From Oscillospiraceae bacterium (GTDB lineage: Bacteria > Bacillota > Clostridia > Oscillospirales > Oscillospiraceae), in NCBI GenBank assembly GCA_017409645.1, contig JAFQSI010000141.1:1-14013 (forward strand): a stretch of 14,013 nt of DNA. The letters are read 5' to 3'. The first letter of the stretch is position 1; each line of letters begins with the position of its first letter. The notes under the pieces were generated by a model. That model saw only the letters and a list, made by a program, of their open reading frames with translations, had not been told where the DNA came from and ran no database searches. Below, piece after piece: positions 6,543-13,280 of this stretch. A program made the position numbers and the translations under genes.

Positions 6543-6776
6543 GTACTGTGCCGCCTTCGGCGGTCACCCACATCAGTCAGGAAATCGCATAAAGCGATTT
6601 CCTGACAGCTTCTCCCTCAAGGGAGAAGCCTTTGTCGAAACCTTCCTGCTGTGCAAGAAAACGGATAAGTTCCGATGCGGGACATAATGGCTTCTCCCCT
6701 CGGGGAGAAGCTGTCATGGATGCCGCCGGGCATCCATGACTGATGTGGGGCACCGCCGAAGGCGGCGGTTCGGTAC
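6543..6776. repeat. 234-bp palindromic MITE-like element
   Basis: Two arms of about 88 bp (6543-6630 and about 6689-6776) are inverted copies. They share GTAC ends, GCCTTCGGCGGT, CCACATCAGTCA and TGACAGCTTCTCC...GGGAGAAGCC. Each arm holds its own hairpin: 6576-6606 (13-bp stem) and 6713-6740 (12-bp stem), with unrelated stem sequences. The roughly 58-bp centre has no clear function. No transposase is encoded. With the flanks 6448-6542 and 6777-6866, where I see nothing definite, it fills the gap between spoIIE and the CYTH gene. Confidence 0.85.
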
Positions 6777-6866
6777 GAAGTTGAAGATGTTCTCCCCATG
6801 CAGAAAAAATCCTACCACTTCCCCCGGAATAATGCTGTCGGAAAGACCAAAGCCGAAAGAATAATC

Positions 6867-6896
6867 TTGCCTTTGGCGGCCTTTGCGTGCTATAAT
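6867..6896 (+). promoter_or_regulatory. Sigma-A promoter of the CYTH-exonuclease genes
   Basis: A -35 TTGCCT (6867-6872), an 18-base spacer and a perfect -10 TATAAT (6891-6896), preceded by TGC, an extended -10. Transcription would start about 25-30 bases before the ribosome site at 6933-6938. Confidence 0.8.
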
Positions 6897-6945
6897 GACA
6901 ATGACCGCGTCTGCGCGTTACTTATAGATGTTGGAGGGAACTGCC

Positions 6946-7524
6946 ATGGCAGTGGAATATGAACTGAAATACCGGGCCACGCCGGAGATCCTGGAGAAGA
7001 TCCAGGCCGACTTCCCCGGAGACTATACCGTCACGGAAATGACGACCACCTATTATGACACCCCCGGCGGCGATCTGGCCAAGCTCTTCTGGACCCTGCG
7101 CCACCGCCGGGAGGGCGAGAAGCATATGTGTACCCTGAAGACCCCCGGCGGTCTGGACGGCCGGAGCGAATACGAGTGGGCCTGCGAGGACATCCACGAG
7201 GCCATCCCCCATATGTGCCGGCTGTCGGGCAGCAATGCCCTGGCCCAGCTGGTGGAGCGGGGACTGGTGGAGACCTGCGGCGCCCGGTTCACCCGGACGG
7301 CCCGGCGCTTCACTGCCGGCTCCACCGTCACCGAGCTGGCTCTGGATGCGGGCGTGCTGGTCAACGGGGAGAAGGAGGAGCCCTTCGCCGAGCTGGAGGT
7401 GGAGCTGAAGCGGGGCTACCGGGAGGAGACGGACATCATCGGCTACCTGCTGGCCGCATCCTACGAGCTGACCCCGGAGAACAAGTCCAAATTCCAGCGG
7501 TCCCGGGAACTGGGGGCGAAGTGA
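6946..7524 (+). CDS. CYTH domain protein (triphosphate-tunnel phosphatase family)
   Basis: The 192-residue protein has the CYTH signature ExExK as EYELK (residues 4-8), followed by the usual ladder of charged strands: TYYDTP, LRHRREGEKHMCTLKTPGG, RSEYEW, FTRTARRF and AELEVELKRG. These residues line a tunnel that binds triphosphate and metal. Bacterial members hydrolyse inorganic triphosphate, thiamine triphosphate or short polyphosphate; which applies here is not visible. A few members are adenylate cyclases, less likely for this gene. The ATG at 6946 has GGAGGG 7 bases upstream and begins MAVEYELK as in the family; an in-frame ATG at 6928 precedes the ribosome site and is rejected. The stop overlaps the exonuclease start (TGATG). 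Confidence 0.9.
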   Translation: MAVEYELKYRATPEILEKIQADFPGDYTVTEMTTTYYDTPGGDLAKLFWTLRHRREGEKHMCTLKTPGGLDGRSEYEWACEDIHEAIPHMCRLSGSNALAQLVERGLVETCGARFTRTARRFTAGSTVTELALDAGVLVNGEKEEPFAELEVELKRGYREETDIIGYLLAASYELTPENKSKFQRSRELGAK

Positions 7525-8210
7525 TGGCCTTTGATTCCCTGTTTGCGCGCTATGACCGGCTGGTGATCCTGGACACCGAGACGACGGGCCTGAACTACAG
7601 CCGGGACGAGATCATCGAGTTCTCCGCCGTGGCGGTGGAGCGGGTGGACGGCGTCCACAAGGTGGTCCGGGAGTATGACCAGCTGGTTTCCCTGAGCCCC
7701 GGCGGCTTTGTCCCCCCGAAGATCGAGCAGCTCACCGGCATCTCCACCCAGGACCTGCGGGAAAAGGGCGTGGCCAAGACCCGGGTCTGCCGGGACATCG
7801 CCGAGCTGATCGCGGGAAATACCCTTCTGCTGGCCTACAACGCACATTTCGACCTGAGCTTCCTGTTTTACATGCTGCTCCGGGACGGGGATCCGCGGAT
7901 CCTGAAGGGCAAGGACAAGCTGGACCTTTTGACCGTCTACCGGGACCGCCACGACTACCCCCACCGGCTGGCAAATGCCATCGAAGTCTATGGTCTGACG
8001 GGCAGGGTCGTCAACTCCCACCGGGCCATCGACGATGTCATCGCCACCGTGGCGGTGATGGAGGAGATGGAGCGCGAGCGGCCCGATCTGGACAAATACA
8101 TCAACATTTTCGGCTACAACCCCAAATACGGCGTCGAGGGCAAGCCCATCGGCTCCGTCACCTACAAGCCCCAGCCCTACCGGCCCGCCAGGCCGCTGTA
8201 CGAGATTTGA
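7524..8210 (+). CDS. DEDDh 3'-5' exonuclease (DnaQ / PolC-exonuclease-like)
   Basis: The 228-residue protein has the three exonuclease motifs: DTETTGL (Asp17, Glu19), NAHFDLSFL (Asp110) and SHRAIDDV (His166, Asp171). The His makes it the DEDDh class, like the proofreading subunit DnaQ, the PolC exonuclease domain and oligoribonuclease-type enzymes. It is a stand-alone domain with a roughly 40-residue C-terminal tail, so the substrate (DNA proofreading, repair or RNA trimming) is open. The start codon shares one base with the CYTH stop, indicating translational coupling. The last base of its stop codon is the first base of the heptamer repeat array that fills the gap to cutC. Confidence 0.9.
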   Translation: MAFDSLFARYDRLVILDTETTGLNYSRDEIIEFSAVAVERVDGVHKVVREYDQLVSLSPGGFVPPKIEQLTGISTQDLREKGVAKTRVCRDIAELIAGNTLLLAYNAHFDLSFLFYMLLRDGDPRILKGKDKLDLLTVYRDRHDYPHRLANAIEVYGLTGRVVNSHRAIDDVIATVAVMEEMERERPDLDKYINIFGYNPKYGVEGKPIGSVTYKPQPYRPARPLYEI

Positions 8211-8286
8211 GATTGAAGAGTGGAGAGTGGAGATTTTTCTCCACCGCATCCCTGATCTCCAATCTCCAATCTCCACTCTTCACTCT
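8210..8286. repeat. Inverted heptamer array (AGAKTGR), copy 1
   Basis: The left arm reads as heptamers AGATTGA, AGAGTGG, AGAGTGG and a final AGAT (8210-8234). The right arm is the reverse complement of AGAGTGA, AGAGTGG, AGATTGG, AGATTGG and AGAT (8255-8286). The RNA would fold into a long imperfect hairpin. It occupies the space between the exonuclease stop and the cutC ribosome site. A second such array lies at 11204-11272. Confidence 0.85.
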
Positions 8287-8306
8287 CTTCGCAACAGGTG
8301 GTATTT

Positions 8307-9056
8307 ATGAAACAATTCCTTCTTGAGATTTGTGTCGATTCCTTTGAGTCTGCCCGGCGGGCGGCTGAAAACGGCGCCGACCGGCTGGAGCTTTGCGGCG
8401 ACCTGCTGGTGGGCGGCCTGTCTCCCAGTCCCTTCCTGATCGAGCAGGTGGTATCCCGGATCAAGACCCCGGTGAACGTGCTGCTGCGGCCCCGGTTCGG
8501 GGATTTCTGCTTCACCGACGAGGAGAAGGAGATCCAGCTGCGGGAGATCGAATTCTGCGCAAAGACCGGCGTCAACGGCGTGGTCATCGGCGCGCTGACC
8601 CCGGACGGCGAGCTGGATGTGCCCTTTCTGAGCCGCTGCATGGCCGCGGCGGGGGATCTGGAGGTGACGCTCCACCGGTGCTTCGACGTGTGCCGGGATG
8701 GCTTTGAAGCCATCGAAACGGCCTGTGACTTAGGGATCCAGACCATCCTGACCTCCGGCCAGCGGGCCACCGCCCCCGAGGGCGTGGAGAATCTGAGGGC
8801 CCTCCGGAAATTTGCCGCCGACCGGATCCACCTGATGGCGGGCTCCGGTGTCTGCGCCGCCAACATCCCCCAGCTTCACCGGGAGACGGGCATCCGCCAT
8901 TTCCACCTGTCGGCGAAACGGAGCGAGCCCGGCCCCATGCGCTTTCGCCGGGAGGGCGTACCCATGGGTCTGCCCATGGCCAGCGAATTCGACCGCCAGT
9001 ACGCCGATCCGGACACCGTCCGCGCCGCAAGAGCCGCGGTGGACAGCCTGAAATAA
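8307..9056 (+). CDS. cutC: CutC family protein
   Basis: The 249-residue TIM-barrel protein begins MKQFLLEICVDS and shows the CutC landmarks: GADRLELC..LLVGGLSPS near residue 25, LLRPRFGDF, the HRCFDVC and ILTSGQ segments, and HLMAGSGV. CutC was named for copper homeostasis in E. coli, but its direct role in copper handling is disputed and its enzyme activity is unknown. AGGTGG lies 6 bases before the ATG at 8307; an in-frame GTG at 8298 would overlap that site and is rejected. It lies 96 bases below the exonuclease gene, behind the heptamer array, with no separate promoter seen, so co-transcription is likely. A hairpin follows the stop. Confidence 0.95.
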   Translation: MKQFLLEICVDSFESARRAAENGADRLELCGDLLVGGLSPSPFLIEQVVSRIKTPVNVLLRPRFGDFCFTDEEKEIQLREIEFCAKTGVNGVVIGALTPDGELDVPFLSRCMAAAGDLEVTLHRCFDVCRDGFEAIETACDLGIQTILTSGQRATAPEGVENLRALRKFAADRIHLMAGSGVCAANIPQLHRETGIRHFHLSAKRSEPGPMRFRREGVPMGLPMASEFDRQYADPDTVRAARAAVDSLK

Positions 9057-9062
9057 TGCATC

Positions 9063-9089
9063 AAGCCCGGCTCAAAGAGCCGGGCTTTC
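9063..9089 (+). terminator. Probable terminator after cutC
   Basis: AAGCCCGGCTC pairs with GAGCCGGGCTT (11-bp perfect stem, 3-base loop) seven bases after the cutC stop. The T-run is short (TTTC), so efficiency is uncertain. Confidence 0.75.
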
Positions 9090-9107
9090 AGTGTGTAGAA
9101 AAAGGCT

Positions 9108-9239
9108 TGTCATTGCGAGGAGGGCGCAGCCCGACGTGGCAATCCGTACTCCGGAATGTTTCCATTTTGGTCGTAGTGCGTCCAAAACCGTGAGGTTTTG
9201 GGGATGCGGATTGCCACGGGCTTCGCCCTCGCAATGACA
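9108..9239. repeat. MITE-like element with perfect 13-bp inverted ends
   Basis: The ends TGTCATTGCGAGG (9108-9120) and CCTCGCAATGACA (9227-9239) are perfect inverted repeats. The similarity continues inward through GCCCG and GTGGCAATCCG. The middle holds a CCAAAACCgtgaGGTTTTGG hairpin (9182-9201). No coding frame is supported. The TCATTGCGAGG end is a motif I recognise from dispersed intergenic repeats in many bacteria. No target-site duplication is obvious. It sits between the convergent cutC and mnmG genes. Confidence 0.85.
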
Positions 9240-9267
9240 GTTCTTTTTGAAATCGAGGTTCTTCGAA

Positions 9268-9303
9268 AGCCTGAGCCCACCGCATAAGCGGTGGGCTCAG
9301 GCT
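9268..9303 (-). terminator. Terminator hairpin after mnmG
   Basis: A 16-bp perfect stem with a 4-base loop lies five bases past the mnmG stop on the minus strand. The following tract on that strand is short (TTTCG), so it may serve as much for RNA 3'-end protection as for termination. Confidence 0.7.
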
Positions 9304-9308
9304 GCTTC

Positions 9309-11192
9309 TTATTCGCTGCGGTTTGTCCGCTGCTGCTCCAGATAGATCAGCAGCACCGCGATATCCGCAGGGCTGACGCCGGAGATACGTCCGGCCTGGC
9401 CGATGGACATGGGCCGGATCTCCTGAAGCTTCTGCCGGGCCTCGATGCGCAGGCCGGTGATGGCGCTGTAATCCAGGTCGGCGGGGAGGGCCTTGCTTTC
9501 CTCGGCCTTGAACTGGGCCACCTGCTTCTCCTGCCGGGCCAGATATCCGGCGTACTTCACCTGGATCTCCACCTCGGCGCATACCTCCGCGGGGAGGTCG
9601 GGCCGGGAATGATCGAAGGGAGCCAGATCGGCATAGGTCACCTGGGGCCGCCGCAGGAGGTCCGCCAGGCGTGCGGAGGAGGCCACGGGGGCAGAGTCAT
9701 ATTTGGCAAGCATCCCGTTCAGCTCGTCAGAAGCCGGAACGCCGTTGGCTTCCAGGCGATTGCACTCCCGGCGGACTGCCTCGTATTTTGCGTTGACGGC
9801 TGCCAGCCGTTCGTCGGATACCAGGCCCACCCGGTGGCCGATGTGTGTCAGCCGCTGGTCGGCGTTGTCCTGGCGGTGCAGGAGCCGGTACTCCGACCGG
9901 CTGGTCATGATCCGGTAGGGCTCCAGCGTGCCCTTGGTCACCAGATCGTCGATGAGGATGCCGATGTAGCTGGTGTCCCGGGTCAGGATCAGGGGCTCCC
10001 GGCCCTTTAATTTCAGGGCCGCATTGATGCCCGCCACCAGACCCTGGACGGCGGCTTCTTCATAGCCCGATGTCCCGTTGAACTGGCCCGCGCCGTAAAG
10101 ACCGGAGATCTTCTTCAGCTCCAGGGTGGGCAGCAGCTCGGTGGGATCGATGCACTCGTACTCGATGGCGTAGGCCGGGCGCATCATCTCGGCGTTTTCC
10201 AGGCCGGGGATGGTGCGCATCATCTGAAGCTGCACATCCTCGGGCAGGGAAGAGGAGAAGCCCTGGATGTACAGCTCCTCGGTGTCCAGGCCGCAGGGCT
10301 CGATGAAGAGCTGGTGCCGCTTTTTGTCGGCGAAGCGCTCCACCTTCGTCTCGATGCTGGGGCAGTACCGGGGACCCACGCCCTGGATGGTACCGTCGAA
10401 CATGGGGGAGCGGTGGAAATTCTCCCGGATGATCCGGTGCGTCTCCTCGTTGGTGTAGGTCAGGTGGCAGACCGCCCGGTTTTGAAGCTTATGCTCCGTC
10501 CGGAAGGAGAAGGGCTCGATGGTATCGTCGCCGGACTGCAGCTCCATTTTGGAAAAATCCACGCTGCGCCGGTTGATCCGGGGGGGCGTGCCGGTCTTGA
10601 ACCGCCGCAGGGGCAGCCCCAGCTTCCGGAGATTCTCGGCAAGACCGATGGAGGCATGCATGCCGTCGGGTCCGGAGGGGTAGACCGACTCGCCGGTGAT
10701 GACCGTGGAATCGAGATAGGTGCCCGTGGCGATGATGATTGCCTTCGCGTCATAGTGGGCGCCGAGCATGGTGTTCAGGCCCGTGACCGCGCCGCCCTGC
10801 ACATCGACGGAGACGATCATCGCCTGCTTCAGCTCCAGGTTTTCCGTCTGCTCCAGAACGTGCTTCATATAATTCTGGTAGGCCCGGCGGTCGGCCTGGG
10901 CCCGGAGGGAGTGGACCGCAGGGCCCTTGCCCTTGTTCAGCATCCGGTACTGGATGCAGCAGTGGTCCGCGGCAATGCCCATCTGGCCGCCCAGGGCGTC
11001 CAGCTCCCGGACCAGATGGCCCTTGCCGGTGCCGCCGATGGCGGGGTTGCAGGGCAGATTCGCCACCGCGTCCAGATTGATGGTGAAAAGAATGGTGTGC
11101 AGCCCCAGCCGGGCAGCGGCCAGCGCCGCTTCGATCCCCGCATGACCGGCACCAATGACGGCAACATCACAGCTGCCTGCATAATAAGACAT
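9309..11192 (-). CDS. mnmG: tRNA uridine-5-carboxymethylaminomethyl modification enzyme MnmG (GidA)
   Basis: MnmG works with the GTPase MnmE to modify the wobble uridine (U34) of certain tRNAs, using FAD and a methylene-folate donor. The 627-residue protein is full family length. The FAD-binding GAGHAG is at residues 14-19. The family signatures CNPAIGGTGKGHLVRELDALGG (residues 48-69) and RFKTGTPPR follow. TSRSEYRLLHRQDNAD introduces the C-terminal helical part, which binds MnmE and tRNA. The ATG has GGAGGT 5 bases upstream. It lies 66 bases below trmB, and the heptamer array directly abuts its ribosome site, so one tRNA-modification operon is likely. It is converging on cutC. Confidence 0.97.
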   Translation of the reverse strand: MSYYAGSCDVAVIGAGHAGIEAALAAARLGLHTILFTINLDAVANLPCNPAIGGTGKGHLVRELDALGGQMGIAADHCCIQYRMLNKGKGPAVHSLRAQADRRAYQNYMKHVLEQTENLELKQAMIVSVDVQGGAVTGLNTMLGAHYDAKAIIIATGTYLDSTVITGESVYPSGPDGMHASIGLAENLRKLGLPLRRFKTGTPPRINRRSVDFSKMELQSGDDTIEPFSFRTEHKLQNRAVCHLTYTNEETHRIIRENFHRSPMFDGTIQGVGPRYCPSIETKVERFADKKRHQLFIEPCGLDTEELYIQGFSSSLPEDVQLQMMRTIPGLENAEMMRPAYAIEYECIDPTELLPTLELKKISGLYGAGQFNGTSGYEEAAVQGLVAGINAALKLKGREPLILTRDTSYIGILIDDLVTKGTLEPYRIMTSRSEYRLLHRQDNADQRLTHIGHRVGLVSDERLAAVNAKYEAVRRECNRLEANGVPASDELNGMLAKYDSAPVASSARLADLLRRPQVTYADLAPFDHSRPDLPAEVCAEVEIQVKYAGYLARQEKQVAQFKAEESKALPADLDYSAITGLRIEARQKLQEIRPMSIGQAGRISGVSPADIAVLLIYLEQQRTNRSE

Positions 11193-11203
11193 AGATTACC
11201 TCC

Positions 11204-11272
11204 AGATTGGAGAGTGGAGATTGGAGAGTGAAGATCAATTATCTCCAATCTTCACTCTTCACTCTTCAATCT
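11204..11272. repeat. Inverted heptamer array (AGAKTGR), copy 2
   Basis: The left arm is AGATTGG, AGAGTGG, AGATTGG, AGAGTGA, AGAT (11204-11235). After a CAATT loop, the right arm is the reverse complement of AGATTGA, AGAGTGA, AGAGTGA, AGATTGG, AGAT (11241-11272). Its right arm encodes the last residues and stop of trmB, and its left edge touches the mnmG ribosome site. Each arm has four and a half units. Confidence 0.88.
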
Positions 11273-11939
11273 CCGCCTTTCGTTCTTCCTGCGGAAGAAC
11301 GAAAGGCTTGCAGACCACCTCGCACCGGTTGATGGGAGTGCCCAGGGCGTGGAATTTTTCCTCGTAGCCGGTGGTGATGCCTACGATGCCGTTGGCGTGG
11401 AGATCCCGGGTCAGATTCCTGACCTCCAGACCGCAGGCTGCGAATTCTTCCACAGAGAACTCGAACAGAGGTGCATTGTCGGTCTTGAAGTGGAACTCGC
11501 CGCCGGTCTTGACGACCCGGCAGTACTTGTCCAGGAAGCCCCGATGGGTCAGGCGGCGCTTGGCGTTCTTCTTCCGGGGCCAGGGGTCGGGGAAGTTGAT
11601 GAACAGCCGGTCGATCTCCTCACGGTCAAAGATCTCCTCGATGTTGGCAACGTCCATGTCGATGTAGAAGACGTTGGTCAGGTTCATGGACTGGGCCTTC
11701 TCCATGGCGACGACCATGGCCTCCCGGCACCGCTCCACGGCGATCATCAGCACATCGGGGTTGGCCGCAGCCGTCTCGGCGGTGAACTTGCCCTTGCCGC
11801 AGCCGACCTCCACCCAGAGGGCGGTGGCGTCGGGCTTCAGGCTCCGCCAGTTGCCCTTCAGCTGGGCGGGCTCCGCGATCCGCAGGGCGGCGCAGCGCTC
11901 CATCCGGCTGTCCAGGTTCTTCATTTTACGCATTCTCAT
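11259..11939 (-). CDS. trmB: tRNA (guanine-N7)-methyltransferase TrmB
   Basis: TrmB makes m7G at position 46 of tRNA from S-adenosylmethionine. The 226-residue protein shows the SAM-binding motif WVEVGCGKGKF (residues 42-52) and the family-specific NFPDPWPRKKNAKRRL (115-130), LDKYCRVVKTGGEFHFKTDN (136-155) and the C-terminal TGYEEKF. The ATG at 11939 has AGGAGG 9 bases upstream and gives the usual MRMRK start. The final residues (EIEE) and the stop codon are encoded inside the heptamer array, so the repeat has probably reset the C-terminus. It is the first gene of a likely trmB-mnmG operon, driven by the promoter at 12104-12132 and with repeat copy B in its 5' leader. Confidence 0.96.
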   Translation of the reverse strand: MRMRKMKNLDSRMERCAALRIAEPAQLKGNWRSLKPDATALWVEVGCGKGKFTAETAAANPDVLMIAVERCREAMVVAMEKAQSMNLTNVFYIDMDVANIEEIFDREEIDRLFINFPDPWPRKKNAKRRLTHRGFLDKYCRVVKTGGEFHFKTDNAPLFEFSVEEFAACGLEVRNLTRDLHANGIVGITTGYEEKFHALGTPINRCEVVCKPFVLPQEERKAEIEE

Positions 11940-11972
11940 ATATCAGTTCCTCCTGAGAGATAGATTCGATCT

Positions 11973-12086
11973 CTTGGCCCCCTCCCAGAGGGGGCAGTCT
12001 GCGAAGCAGACGGGGGAGTGTTCTTCCCCCGGAGGCACACCCCCACCACCGCTTCGCGGTCCCCCTCCCCCTGTGGGGGAGGCAAG
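11973..12086. repeat. Dispersed palindromic repeat, copy B
   Basis: This 114-bp element is the inverted counterpart of the copy at 201-315, with the same series of small hairpins. In the third hairpin the stem reads GTCTGC/GCAGAC (in the orientation of copy A), where copy A has GTCAGC/GCTGAC, a paired change that keeps the helix. It lies between the trmB promoter and the trmB start, so it is transcribed as part of the trmB leader. Confidence 0.85.
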
Positions 12087-12103
12087 CTTGGCTTAACCAA
12101 TAT

Positions 12104-12132
12104 ACTATATCAGACCTTTTTTCCGATGTCAA
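12104..12132 (-). promoter_or_regulatory. Sigma-A promoter of trmB-mnmG
   Basis: On the minus strand a perfect -35 TTGACA (12127-12132) and a -10 TATAGT (12104-12109) are separated by exactly 17 bases. The leader of about 155 bases runs through repeat copy B. Confidence 0.85.
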
Positions 12133-12228
12133 AGAAAATCGGGATATTTCCCGAAAAACCGGGCAAGCTATGTTCGAAACACTCGAAAAAGTCCGGTAGA
12201 GCGGCGATTCTACTACGGGTAGAGTCAA

Positions 12229-12248
12229 GTCGTTGAAATCTCAACGAC
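12229..12248. promoter_or_regulatory. Perfect dyad upstream of degV, possible operator
   Basis: GTCGTTGA and TCAACGAC form an 8-bp perfect inverted repeat around AATC. It ends 7 bases before the proposed -35 of degV. It could be a regulator site or a short RNA hairpin if transcription starts earlier. No known operator is recognised. Confidence 0.35.
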
Positions 12249-12255
12249 CCGGGGA

Positions 12256-12284
12256 TAGACTTTTTTTCATTCTACGGCTATGAT
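12256..12284 (+). promoter_or_regulatory. Possible sigma-A promoter of degV
   Basis: A weak -35 TAGACT (12256-12261) and a good -10 TATGAT (12279-12284) are 17 bases apart, which would give a leader of about 65 bases. An alternative reading is TTGAAA (12233-12238), 17 bases, TAGACT as the -10. The two cannot be separated by eye. Confidence 0.45.
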
Positions 12285-12354
12285 GTTACCCGTTCGGAGG
12301 GCCTGTGCAACCGGGCCCGCAAGCATTTTTGTTTTCCATAAAGGAGTGTTTCCT

Positions 12355-13209
12355 ATGTTTCAAATTCTGACCGATTCGAGCTGCGACCTGTCCGCGGAGC
12401 TGGCGGCCCGGCTGAAGCTGGACGTCGTCTCCCTGAGCATTGAGATGGACGGCGTTGTCTACACCGGCAGCGATATGAGCCCCAAGGAGCTGTACGACCA
12501 TCTGCGCGGCGGCAAGCTGCCCAAGACCTCTGCCGTCAACCCCGAGGGCTGGGCCGCCGCCATGCGCCCCAGACTGGAAGCGGGCCTGGACCTGCTGGTG
12601 CTGGCCTTCTCCTCCGGTCTGAGCGCCACCTACCAGAGCGCCGTCATCGCCGCCGAGGAGCTGCTCGAGGAGTTCCCCCACCGGAAGCTCATCGTCATCG
12701 ACACCCTCTGCGCCTCCCGGGGCCAGGGCCTGCTGGTCTATTCCGCCGCGAAGCTCCGGGACGAGGGCCGTTCCATCGAGGACACCGCCGCCTGGGTCGA
12801 GGACCACAAGCGGAATGTCTGCCACTGGGTCACGGTGGAGGATCTGATGCACCTCAAGCGCGGCGGCCGCATCGGCGCCGCCACCGCCGTGGTGGGCACC
12901 ATGCTGAACATCAAGCCCATCATCCGGGTGGATGACGCGGGCAAGCTGGAAAATCTGGCCAAGTGCCGGGGCCGCAAGGCAGCCCTGAACTACCTGCTGG
13001 ACCGGATGGCCGAGAGCTGGATCCCCGAGCTGAACGACACCGTCTACATCGGCCACGGCGACTGCATGGCCGACGCCGAATACCTGAAAGCTGGCATCCT
13101 GGAGCGCTTCGGCGACAGGGAGGTCCTCATCGACTACGTCGGCGCCGTCATCGGCGCCCACACCGGCCCCGGCGTGGTGTTCATCGCCTTCTACGGCAAG
13201 CAGCGGTAA
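12355..13209 (+). CDS. DegV family fatty-acid-binding protein (FakB-like)
   Basis: The 284-residue protein has the two-domain DegV fold. Visible landmarks are ILTDSSCDL (residues 4-12), KTSAVNPEGW (57-66), SSGLSATYQSA (86-96), EDLMHLKRGGRIG (162-174), LNIKPII (184-190) and GAVIGAHTGPGVV near the C-terminus. DegV/FakB proteins hold a fatty acid for phosphorylation by the kinase FakA, feeding exogenous fatty acids into phospholipid synthesis. No fakA is in the window, and many genomes hold several DegV copies with different chain preferences. The ATG at 12355 has AAAGGAG 8 bases upstream; the in-frame ATG at 12280 lies before that site and within the promoter. A hairpin follows the stop and leads straight into the next gene. 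Confidence 0.93.
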   Translation: MFQILTDSSCDLSAELAARLKLDVVSLSIEMDGVVYTGSDMSPKELYDHLRGGKLPKTSAVNPEGWAAAMRPRLEAGLDLLVLAFSSGLSATYQSAVIAAEELLEEFPHRKLIVIDTLCASRGQGLLVYSAAKLRDEGRSIEDTAAWVEDHKRNVCHWVTVEDLMHLKRGGRIGAATAVVGTMLNIKPIIRVDDAGKLENLAKCRGRKAALNYLLDRMAESWIPELNDTVYIGHGDCMADAEYLKAGILERFGDREVLIDYVGAVIGAHTGPGVVFIAFYGKQR

Positions 13210-13244
13210 ATCCCTGGCTCCCCCCGAGGGGAGGCTTTCAAGAG

Positions 13245-13280
13245 AAATCCCCCTACATATCTACTGTAGGGGGATTTTTT
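13245..13280 (+). promoter_or_regulatory. Terminator-like hairpin after degV that contains the next gene's ribosome-binding site
   Basis: AAATCCCCCTACA (13245-13257) pairs perfectly with TGTAGGGGGATTT (13265-13277) across a 7-base loop, and six T (13275-13280) run directly into the ATG at 13281. It has the form of a terminator for degV, yet AGGGGGA (13268-13274), the only ribosome site of the following gene, is its 3' arm. It may terminate most transcripts while masking the site on those that read through. Confidence 0.75.

Noticed and set aside
5107..6687. A 526-codon open frame on the plus strand opposite spoIIE
   Set aside because: Its translation is Pro/Gln/Arg-rich low-complexity sequence with no domain, typical of the antisense frame of a GC-rich gene. 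The minus strand encodes a clear SpoIIE.
13210..13238. CTCCCC/GGGGAG hairpin right after degV
   Set aside because: Short 6-bp stem with no T-run, next to a much stronger hairpin; may be repeat debris.
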